Positions 13,201 to 25,200 of a stretch of 45,568 nucleotides of DNA are shown here, one piece after another. The position numbers were made by a program, and so were the translations under genes. Position 1 is the first letter of the stretch; every line of letters begins with the position of its first letter. The stretch spans positions 22,143,521-22,189,088 of the forward strand of contig NC_049981.1 in NCBI RefSeq assembly GCF_000003815.2. The letters are read 5' to 3'. The notes under the pieces were generated by a model that saw only the letters and a program-made list of their open reading frames with translations, searched no databases and had not been told where the DNA came from. The DNA comes from Branchiostoma floridae. Lineage: Eukaryota; Chordata; Leptocardii; Amphioxiformes; Branchiostomatidae.

Positions 13201-16200
13201 TTTCTTTTTGTGACTCTAACACCATGCCCTTTTTAACTTCTGCTCTAAGCTGAGACATTCCAGCCTTGACTTGCTCAGTCTCCTCTTCTGACTTTTTGTC
13301 ATTAGAGACCTCTGCTCTGAGTTGAGTGGCTCCAATGTTGCTTTCTCCACTCCGTACCTGTGATACATGCACCTTGCCATTGAAGACTCTAGCTTGGGAC
13401 ATGGGTCGAGAACTAGACACAGTAGAAGTAGAACTTTTGCTGTTCTGCACCTTGCACACTGAAGACCTCCCTTTGGCATTTGCAGTTGTGTCTGTTTTCT
13501 TGTCCTTCTGTGTAGAACTAGAAGCAGAAGAGCTATCCTTGTTAACTCTTTGTTTTGTCTTTGCAGGCTCTCCGCAGGTTTTCACATTCGTTGCAGCTAC
13601 TTTTTCTCTTTTGGTTAGAGTAGACTTTATCTCGTGTCTTCGCCTTTTTAGCTTGCTTCCCAAATGGTCAGGGGATACACTCGCATCTGACTTCCTCTTC
13701 TGACCATGCCCAGTCCTTTCTGTGGAATAGTTGGGTTCTTTTCTTTCCAATACTTTCTGTGGAGGATGCTGTGTTCTGTTTTCACCTCTGGCCAACATTT
13801 TCTGCCTGTCCTCCCTTGGTTTCACCTTATTTTCAACAGTACGTGAGTTTGGATGTCTGTTTTTCCAAGTCCTGCTTTTGCATATAAAGGGGTGTGCACT
13901 TCTGCTTTGGTGCTTCAGCTTTCTCTCAAGCTTCTTACTCTCCTTCCACCTTTTGCTCTTCTTTTTGTTTTGCCTTCTCCAGTTGTCCCATTGCCTTTGA
14001 ACCTCTGCATCCTGTATCAGCAAGCTCTCCACATTTGATGAATCAGAAGCAGGCTTTTCAGAACTGCATGTTTCCCCATTGTTACCAGATTTTCTATCCT
14101 GTATGTTTACTGCACAGCTCTTGACCTTGCCTTCAGTCTGTTTCTGGTCTATACTGGACTGGTGCACTTGTCTGCTGTTGTACAAAGCTTGTCCCACTGA
14201 CTTTGTGTCTGGCTTCTGTGATTGTGCAACTGCTTTAAAGAACTGCCTTTTTTCTTTCCATTGCTCCTTGCTGACTTTTCGATCCAGCTTTTTCAGTCCC
14301 ATCTTGGTCAAAATTTTGTTAGTGGGGTTTTGACATACGTCGACCAATCTATAGACCTTTGTTCCATCCTTGGATGAAGAGGCTGCTGCGTCAGGCTGAA
14401 TCAGAGGAGACTTTTCTTTGACAGTTGGTAACATTTCATCAGGAGTTTGCATTGTATCAAGTGGCAAAGACAGCTCAGGACACCTCACCTGCCTTAGGCG
14501 GTCAGTAAGGCTTATTTTTCCCTCAGCAGGAAATTTACTTTCGTCCTTTGGAGTGCTACACTTCCCAGTTTCAACATTCTCACCAGCAGTGGGAACTATG
14601 GTGACAATGTTGAGATTGTGATCTCGTTTGGATGAGTTGCTGGTGGCATCTTCATTTGACACTTTCTCTTCATTCTTGTGATCAGGAGAATTCAATGTTT
14701 CTCCAGTATCATCGGTTTTGGGCACACCCTCTGACACTGACATACTTTGCTGGTTCACAGCAGACTGGTCACTTGACACAGAATCCCTTGAAGTTGAGGA
14801 TGTACTTGTACATACTGGATTATCAACTGGCTCACTAAACGGCACCCCTTTGGTATCAGGTGGCTTTTCCTCCCCCTCTTCTTTCATACATTCTGCACTG
14901 ACTGCTTTGTTGCTTTCCCTCACATCTTGCTGAGCACTTTGACCTTTCCTCCCTTCTCCAATCATATCTGTACCTTGGTCAGAGTAGGAGACAGGGCAGT
15001 CAGATTCAGAGTCAACATTATGAGAGGATTTATGTTTGGAAAATTCTACAGAGGCCTTCCCAGTTTCAGCTTCAAACCTTTTCCGTTCATCCTGCAGTTG
15101 TTCTAACTTTAGTTTGAGTTGCTTCTCTTCTTCTTTCAGTTTCAACAGCTTGGAATCCACTGAGTATTCCATGTGTTCCATCTTTACTGAAATCTCCTCA
15201 TTGCTGGTATCTTCCTTGTCTTTGTATTTTTCCTCTGTATGGTCCTGTTCCAACTTCAGTTTGAGTTGCTTCTCTTCTTTCTTCACATTTAACAACTTGG
15301 AATCAATTGAGAATTCCATAGGTTCCTCCTTTACTGAAATAGTTTTTTCATTACACTTATGGTCCTCATCTTTGCATTTTTCTTCTGGATGGTCTTGTCT
15401 CTCCACACTATCTTCTGAGCCTGATGGAGATCGTGCCAAAGAGGAATCTGCATCCTGTGAGAGTAACAGGTCATCCTTTTCACCTACTGATAGCTGCCTT
15501 GAGTCTGTTGTAGCTGCAGGATCACAGTTGGACACAGTTGCATCCTCTGAATCTACATCTTTTCCTTTAACCTTAACCTCTAGCTCTCCAGCTTCTTCCC
15601 TGAGCTCATCTCCACCTCTGTGAGACTCTTGACTGGTAAAGGGTAAAGTGTAATCTATTGCTGGCTGCTCATAATTGTCATCTTGTTGGAGAAAACTTAA
15701 TTCACCCACAAGCTGCTCAGGTAGTTCTGCATCCAAGGAGAAGACATCAATGTCCAATGCACAGTAAGATATAGAGGAACCTCCCCAGACTTCTTCCACC
15801 TGCATGGTGAAGTCAATTCCCTCTTTTGAAGTAGAGTCACAATTCTCACCTAATGCAACATCTCTGTTTGCAGTATCCACCTGGGGGACATCTCTACAAC
15901 TTCCAGCATTTTTCTCTTCCTTGCTGGTGAACTCGCGCATTGCTGAACAATCATCCATACCATCATGTTCAGTTACATTGTCCACATCAGCAGAAACTGC
16001 TGGACTTGTGCAGATATCAACCTCCTGATCATGGGGCAACTCTTGCATGTCATCTTCCTGTTCAGGAAGGGAATCCATCTCTTGTTCTGTCTCATCACTT
16101 GAACCATCCTCCCCATTGAGTGATCGAATGTCCACCAAGTCCAGAGACCTTCCCAGGCCTTCAATGAAGTCCAGACCGTGGTCAAGCACACTGTCATTGT

Positions 16201-19200
16201 CCACTTCGCTTTCCTCATCCTCAGCAAAGTCTGATATGCGGCGAGGATGAGTGAGTGAATGAGTACTGGAAGGCCCCTTGACCTCCCTGAGACTGGGTCT
16301 GTCAAACCCTGCTGTAGGGAAAGGGCCAGATACTAGCACATCAAGAGATGTGTGTGTGTCAGATGTCTGTGTGTCAGATAATTTCTTCCAGTCTTCAGAA
16401 GTATCACCAGATTGGTTGGTCTCTACGTCGATTGACTCAGACTCTCTGGGGCCGGCTCTCTTGGACTCTCTTGTGGTGAAAGGAACAGACACTTGTGCAT
16501 CAGGCGATCTTACAGTCTGTGTGACAGATACGTCCTTGCTGCCTTCATAAGTACAACCACATTGGTGAGTCTCATTGTCAATTGCCTCAGACTCTCTGGG
16601 GCCAGCTCTCTTGGAAGCTTCCTCCCTGCCTTCAAAAGTATCAGCAGATTGGTTGGTCTCTACGTCAATTGACTCAGACTCTCTGGAGCTGGCTCTTTCT
16701 GACTCTGCTGAATTGATAGGGCCAGGCACTTGCACATCGGGCAATTTTTCATCAGCCTGTGAGTCAGATACTTCCTCCCTGTCTTCGGTAGTATCAGCAG
16801 ATTGGTGGAACTCTTTGTCAATTGACCCAGGCTCTCTGGGGCTGGATCTCTCTGACTCTGTCATAGTGAAAGGGACAGACGCTTGCACATTAAAGGATTT
16901 CATAGCCCGTGTGACAGTCACTTCCTCCCTGTCTTCAGAAGTATCAACACATTGGCTGGTCTCTACGTCAATTGACTCAGACTCTCTAGGGCTGGCTCTT
17001 TCTGACTCCAATGTAGTGAAAAACCTGGGCACTAGCACATCAAGCGATTTTACAGTCAGTGTGTCAGATAGAGATACTTCCTCCCTATCTTCAGCAGTAT
17101 CAGCAGATTGGCAGGACTCTTTGTCAATTGTTCCAGACCCTCTGAGGTTGGCTTCAGCAGCACTAATTTCTGTAGGGTTGTTGTCTACTTCATTTGCATT
17201 CCCAGTCCAGCTGTCCTGGCTAGTTTCAGGAGAATGGCTTGTGCTTTTCATGCTGTCTTCTTCATCTCCACTTCCAGTCCAGATGTCCAGGGTCAGGAAC
17301 TCCTCAGACACCCCACTGCTTTCTGAACTTGTGCTTTTTCTCCTTTCCCCAACAGGTGAGTTACGTGACCCATTACAGACAACAGAATGATGATCAATAT
17401 GCTCCAGTACCACTACCGCTGATCTCATTTTAATGTCATCAACTTCTGATGGCTGTTTTAGAAACAGTCCTTCCTTTTGCTTGTTCCTACTATCGTTACT
17501 CTTCTTCTTCTCCAAGGAGGCAGCTTTTGGAGACACATCTGCTGAACTTTGATTATACATAAAGTCCACTGGCTTTCTTCTCCTAGCCAGCTTTGGGTCT
17601 TTGACCCTATCCATGATATCCATGATATCCATGACAGCATTACTTTGTTTGGTATGTGTCTCCTTGGTGGCAGGTGCAGTTTTGACTTTCTTTCTCTTTT
17701 CCTTGAGTGACATCTTCCTATCTGGCTTCACAAACAGGTGTCCCTTGGTTTTCATTGAGTCGTGTTTCCTTTCTTTGATTGAAGAAAGACACACATTTTT
17801 CTTGTGGTTGGCTGAACTCTCAGTTCTTGATGTGGAATTTACTTTGCTTTGCTTTGGAGGTGTTACTCTTTTGTGGTTGGTTGCAGTCTTGGATGAGGAA
17901 TGTATTTTGTGTCCAGCGCCATCTTGTTTTGGATTTGTTGCACTTTTGTTGGTTGCTGTTTTAGTTCCTGATGTGGAATGTACTTGGTTGTGAGTGCCGT
18001 CTTCTTTTGGATTTGTTACGGCTGCAGTCGGTGCCTGTCTGCCCTTCAGAACTGCACGCTTCTTCTTCCAAACTTCACATTTTGTCTGACTTGACAATGG
18101 TGATGGATTGGCAGTTGCGGTTTTCTGACACACATGTTCTACTGATTTCCTGCGATCGGGTGCCACAGGTTCCAACATGGGGAACCCCTCAATGATTCGA
18201 TGGACGGTCGGCTGGCTGCCTTGCTCATCTACCTCAGTCACGTCTATGAGGGTTAAGGCTGCATATGGAAGAACTTGCCGTGGTCTCTTCACAGGCAGTC
18301 CCTCATCGCTATACTCATAGAGGTATACCTGGAAATCAGTAAAAGAATACCGGTAACCATCATTGTTGAAAGTCTGGAAAAAACACAGAATCTGTATCTG
18401 TATCTGAATACATCTATGCATGCTCTGTAGTTACATGCATGTATGGTCTTACAAACACATGCATGGTTTTTCTAAGAAAGTGTATTCATTCATCAATGTC
18501 AAATCTTTTACCTTATTTGACATTTTTGTCATAGTTATCACGAAGTCGGAGGCAAGCAATGAGTAGCAATCAAGACATACTGTAAATCTTGAAAACATTG
18601 TGAAATTGAGTCCCCACGAAAACAAATGGATTTCCAGTTTAGGATCACAGTACAGTATGTGTCAGATCCAGGTTTTGTCTTCTTTACTCAAAGACAAAAT
18701 TCCAATAATGGCCTATGGTATGTAGGGAGTTCATCAAACTAACAAGGGTTCATTGACCTTTCTTTTGTAAAACAGAACTTATGTTCCTGCTCTTAGTCTT
18801 ACCTGTGTTTTCAGGTATTGTTCCCAGTACTTGTCTGTCAGCCTGGGGGGTTCCCTGGACACGTGGCAATCGTGGTTGGGGTTGGGGTCTGACCTGCTGT
18901 CGTGTGCCACGGCAAGGACCCGCCCTAGCATGACCTGTAAGATTCACACCAGGACAGAATATTAACAACAACATAACAATATCATCAGATAAGAGGCATT
19001 TTCCCTATGAGATCCGCTTCTAAAAACATCTAGAGTTTCTAAAGAGAGAGTCTATGAGCGCCTGTAATGAGAGTCTATGTTGTGTTGGGCGCGTACTCTG
19101 TTCAGTGACTGTCCAGCTTACAAATACAATTTAATCTCTACAACTGGATTAAAAAGACGGAGATTTACTTCCGAAAGCTTCGAGTGACATCCACACTCAG

Positions 19201-22200
19201 AATGAACTGGCAGAACAATTCAATACAAGTACAGCTAACTAGAAATACTGGTTGAACATGTCAATTCACTAAATCCTAAGGATCATGCAAATGTCACTCA
19301 AATGTGAGTCATGTTTTCATAGTTCCCTATGGCAAAGGCAACACCAGAGGAAAAGTTATTGCCCTTTGTGATGCAAAGCGGGGTCCCATGTACTGGAGAG
19401 TTGTAGAGATTGAATTGTATTTGAATATTGTTTACTTCAATGTCTAACCTTCGTAAATGCACCAAGACAGAATAGGTTTCTATCAAATTTTGAAACATGG
19501 AAGGGGTAGACAGGGTGAAAAAAGAGGTGCAAGGTCATCTTTACAAATTATCCTCCTAGGCAGGTACTGTATATCCAAAAATGTTATTGGCATACTGGTA
19601 TATCCCTTGACAATGGGAGTCTTTTCAATGTCTGTTTGTGTGTGCTTCTGATTGAAGTACATTTGTAAGGGAATGGAGTCTGCCATCTATTACTGCCTTG
19701 TTAACTTTATGGGACAAATCAGTCATCCAGTAATAGAATGAATGATTTTAACAATTTTTACATTTTTCAGGTATCTGCATTTGAAAAAAAATACAATAGG
19801 CAAATAATGAAACTGGTCAACTTCTGTGAAAAGCACTATCAAGCACTGTGGATGACATGAAACCATACCCATGCTAGAAAATCATCTGATGGTTAGAACA
19901 ACTGTTATGACATTTCTAAGCTCTTGCCTTGATCTTACCTTGTAGATCAACAGTCTGGTTCTTTTGCGTTGGAATTTAGCCGCCTGGCACCTCAGACATA
20001 CGTCAGCATTTTTCTTCAGATAGACTCCTTTTGTGCTGTCACCAAGCACACTTCTACCCTGGGATGGGACTGCAGTTTTTCCCTAAACATTAAAGATATC
20101 AAAAATTCAATCAGACAACTAATTAAAAAAAGACATAATCTCTCACTTTTACAACCATTCTCAATTATTAATTCTCCAAAGAACATTAAGTTGTACTTCT
20201 TCCCGCTTCCCACAGCTGAGCTTCTGGTTCAAATTTTAAAGTGGGAGACCCAAGTTCAAGTCCTGGAGAGGGCATCTCAGTTGGGGTCGCAGTTGTCTTT
20301 TGGAAGGGATATGATCAAAGAGGTACCACTAGCAAATTAAAGGGGAAAGGCTACCCATCTGTGAAAATATACCCTGCTTAACAAAAAGCAAGAAAACTTG
20401 CTGCCCTATATGCAATTATCTTACCGGAAGGCACTAAAAGGTGAACAAGAACAAACTCTGAGAAGTTTCACACTTTCATTAAGCCTATGTTAACATGACA
20501 AGCACATGTTTGGAGGTTTATAGTGTTTGTTTGTTTGTTTATTTATTCGCACACAAGTATTACATTAAAACACAAAACGAAAACAATGGATAAAACAGGT
20601 GCAGGAGGAGGGAAAAAGCTTGTGAAGCTTATACTTAGCGCCCTCCTCCTTTTAACTAAACAAAATTGATTATAATATATAATAATAAAGTAAAGTAATA
20701 CATAGAATAATAATGATACAATAAGGATAAACAAGTAATTAATGGTATGAATTAACAATGAATGATAAAGTAACGTAATATGTAGAAAATGATAATGATG
20801 CAATAAGGCTAACCATAAAGTGTGAGCTGCACAACCAGTACTTGCCTTTGGAAAGTTATCTGTCCCACCAGATGTAGTGAAGAGATATCTCTCTGTCACA
20901 TCCCTTCCATGCTCTTTCATCTCCTGCCGTTTACTGCTGAAATCTGCACAACACAACACAAGAGAAATGTCATGGAAGCTCATCTGTGTTGGTAGTACTC
21001 ATTAAATCATGGTACAATGCTAAGCTTTCTTCCAACACAAAAGTATACACGGGTCAAATTTTCAACGACCACTGTCGCCTTCTTCAGGATCAATAATGAT
21101 GACCAATCACTTCAGAACATAAATTCGCTAGAGTTACGGACATGTGATCTTACTAACACATAATCTTGCAGATACATGACATCCACTAGTATACGTTCTT
21201 AAGTGATTGGTCATCAGTATTGATCTTGTGGTCATTGTAAATTTGATCCGTGTATACAGTTGTGTTGGAAGAAAGTTTAGCATTGCACTACAAGAGAAAT
21301 GTGTTAAGTTCAATAATTCTGTACAGAGAAAACTGCAAGCATCCGGCAAAAATCTACTCTCAATGCCTGGTCTCCTTTCACACATTCAAGTTCAGCATCG
21401 CGGAATACAAGTTTTTTACAAGATTTCCTTCGTATTCGAGAGGAAATATTGAATATGACTGTATTTAGATTTTCACTCCATAGATATGAGTGTACCAAGA
21501 CATAAACCTGGTTCTCAGGATTTTTTCATTATGTATTTCTAGCTATTCTTTCTTCTTTTTCTTTTTTCAAACCAAAGAACCAACAAACTACATTAGTATG
21601 GTCCCAGGGACATGCAATATGCCAAGGAAAGCAGTTTTCTACAGCACATCCTTTCAAAATGATCTCAAGGTAAGGCGGTTGAAGAGTGTGAAAATGTCCC
21701 AGAGTTATCATTATTATTTTTGCAGTGACAGAGCCTTGTGACATATGAAACATGGTAGCTACTCAATCCTTCCTCTTTGTTGATGTCTACAAATACACAG
21801 ATGGCATTCTTCATATCCTGGCCACACAGCCACAATAGGTCTTTCTGATGAAGTCAGGGTGCATGTAGTGAGGATATCAAATACCATGATAGATTCTTTG
21901 TCAGGAATTTCTTTCATCATGCCATAGTTGACAGCAAAAATTATATATGGAGATTGCTGTATTGTTCAAAACCTTGGGAGGCATGGGTGTGCAATAACAC
22001 ATCAAGACCGCTTGCTATTCAAGTATCTATGACGTGAGGTAACCTTGACTACGAGAATCTCTACCATGCCCATTTGAATATCCTTTACAATAATGAAATA
22101 AGAAAATTGAATGGAGTAATGACCTATACAACAGGACTATTCTAACCCGCTCTACATGTATATGCTAGCACTGCAGAACAAGAAGCATATTTTTTTCTGC

Positions 22201-25200
22201 TAGCTCAAACATACCATCTGAATACATATGCCCAAAACTGTGGACGCAATTATCATGCAAGGATTGGGTTACAATCACGTAGAAGACACTGTCAAGCGTC
22301 TGAACTCCAAGAAAAGTGCTACCATCATCTGCAAAGATGGAAAGATGCCTACTACTACTACCATAGGAAAAAATAATTGCCACAAAATAAAACCTGTAGT
22401 ATAGTTAAAAAACAGAGAATACTTTATACTGTAAATTCACATAAGTCTGCTGCACGAAGATCTCATGGCACAGTGAAAATCTATATTCACAGTTGAGATA
22501 ATTGTTCCTACACAATTGAAGACAAGAAATGTTTCCTGAGTGATGAGTTCGATGGGGTTGGTGTGAGGGGCCAGTGCAACAACAAAAAAGCGGGAACTTC
22601 AAAACACTGAGAATATATCAGGGCTATCTCCAAAAACTGTCCCTCTATCCCCAAATTTAAATTTGCTTGTTAAAACAAGACAAAAATTTCGCCCCTTCCA
22701 TCCAAAAAAATCAGATCTTCCTGACAGGAATATGAAGAAAAAACATGGTCTTCCAAAACAATGACTGGAATAGAAATAAATTATAAAATAAACCTGGAGA
22801 CAGGCCCTGGACTATATATATATATCAAGAACTACTGAATATCCAGTTACCTACATTCATTGTGGAACAGTTGATCCTAAAAATCCCGCAAAGCAGAGAT
22901 TAAGTTGGTAGTGAAGTGCAAGTTTTCAATATGCAAGAGAAACAAACCTTTCTGCAACTCCTCATTGTTCACCAGACAGATTTTTTCGACAGCATACTGG
23001 CTTGAGAAGCTTTCGTTCAGAAAGCTCCTCCTGACAATCTTGATCACATCCTGCTCCTCTCTGGACCCTGGCCGTACTGGAGTGAGCAGACCTGAAACAT
23101 TGGTCAGAGATGTCACGTTACTCTACGACGTCAATCCTTCTATGTTTGTTTATTTCCCACATTAAGTATATAAAAAAGTAGCTTTAAGTGCCAGAGAAGG
23201 GGAGAAGCCTGCTTGGCTTGTACAGAGCCCTCCTCCGTGTACAGAGCCCCCTCCTCCTCCATTATTGCGGGAACTACATTCATTGTAGGAGGAGAAAAGA
23301 AGGAGGCTTGGGAGCACAATGGAGGTTAGAAAATTTATTGTTGTACAATGCAGAAAAAAATTCAGCCCAGTAAGACTTATACCCCACAACCCTTCCTATT
23401 TATTTACCTGAACAGATTTTGCACCGAGCCCTACAAAAGCCCAGCTAGGCTCTAAACAAAGACATAACCAGTTACATTGATGAAGGTTGGATCAGGTAAT
23501 AAGATACGTCAAAAAGCAGTTACTCAAGCAACAGTATATCATTTTGGAAACGGTCAGACGTTTCAGACAACCATCTGGTGTCTTTCGTCAGTAACCAGTT
23601 AGATACAAATCATCTTTGGACAAATGGCATCTGTACTCACCATCAGTACCGTTCCTCTTCACTTTCGGGATGCAGTAGTCACCAGGTGGACATCGGGGTA
23701 TCCTGTACCCCTCCATACATGTGGCTCACGCTTCCAGTCTGGTTGAATAAATACAGTCAGTGCTCAATAACAACCTAATCTGTGCAGGCACACTGCAGGC
23801 ACAAGACATGTAATTACCAGTATCCCAGCAACCCCCAGTGTCACATCATATCATATAAAAGCATAACAAAGAATGACAGCTAACGAATTTTTCTGAATAC
23901 ACTCTGACTACAACAACAGGCGGAGGTATGAAACCGTTCTGTTACTCTCTGGCAGGATATGCTACAACACTCAATATGTAAATAAAAATGCCTTGATGAA
24001 AGACACAAGAAAATGAGAAATATGCGGTGCTGTGGTAAAATTACATATTTCCTTCCATGCTCACACTAAACAAAATACCTCACTTGTTTGATCCATGCAA
24101 CAAGTAATCATTCACTCTGTGAGTAGTCTGGGCATGTTTGAATAACATTAACCAGGCAGTGGAACATCCATCTTCCAAAAGACAGAATAAAGTATATCAT
24201 ATATGCTTTTTCTGTAAATAGAGTTGTGTAGAGAAAGAAACTTGTACAAGCTGTTTTAGAACTATCACTACACAGATGGGTGCTTACAAGACATTTCCAC
24301 ATATCTGATCTGCAGGATGGTTGGACATCATTAATGGCATCTCTTATGAGGATGAACTGAACTGAATCTGTGTAGTGACAGGTATGTGCAAATCTCTTGT
24401 AAGTTCCAATCTATAAAATGATGAACCCAGGACGAAATGTTTACATATATCATATGTCATCTAAAGACTACAATGTAGTGAAAGAATGTTTTGAATTTGT
24501 CTACACATTTTAAGAGGAAGATTTAGATAAAGATGGAATATAGCTAAACCTCTCTACATTTTTTACTCTAGTTATCTAACCCAATGTGTGTAGCCCATGT
24601 TGGGCTTGGTTATGCAAAATCACCCATACTTGTTGTTATTTTTCTTCTCTTTCATTACCATGCTAGCAAAGCCCAGAAAGGACAGGCCACAGTGGATCTT
24701 ACTGGTCAAGTGTGAAATTTTGTAGGGCCAAAGAACAACAGGTAATGTACAGAACTGGGGTACATTACAGTATATATGCATGTAAACATTATGGTCATGA
24801 ATTTAACCATATTCCATAAGCCGATAAGGTATCGAAGAGGGGCTAGGGAAAAGACCGGAACAATAAATATGTAGGCGTATCTTTAACCTTAGAAAATATA
24901 AGGTGAGCTAATTACACTGCACTTCAACAATAACAACAAACCTTGATGTCTGCATGATCTGCAACTTGAACATTCAAACCAAGTTTTTTTATACCTGCAT
25001 GACATCATTATTTACACAATCCAACCAATCACACCTATTCACCCCTAATCACATGACCTAATTATCATACAAATGTGGTATCGTTACAGCCGTTGCACTA
25101 TTTGCTTCTCTAAAAGTCAAGTGGGCTATTATCAAACCTACCTGTTACAGTTGTTTTGCATGTCAACACTACCAACATCACATTTCAGCATAGCACTTAG

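Noticed and set aside
16575-17390. 271-residue plus-strand frame, and many others antisense to exon 6
   Set aside because: Antisense shadow of the repeat-rich coding exon; Ser/Leu-rich as expected from the reverse of Glu/Lys/Ser codons.
18374-18421. Met start of the giant frame at 18421
   Set aside because: It lies in intron sequence upstream of a strong acceptor, and the protein start is supplied by earlier exons.
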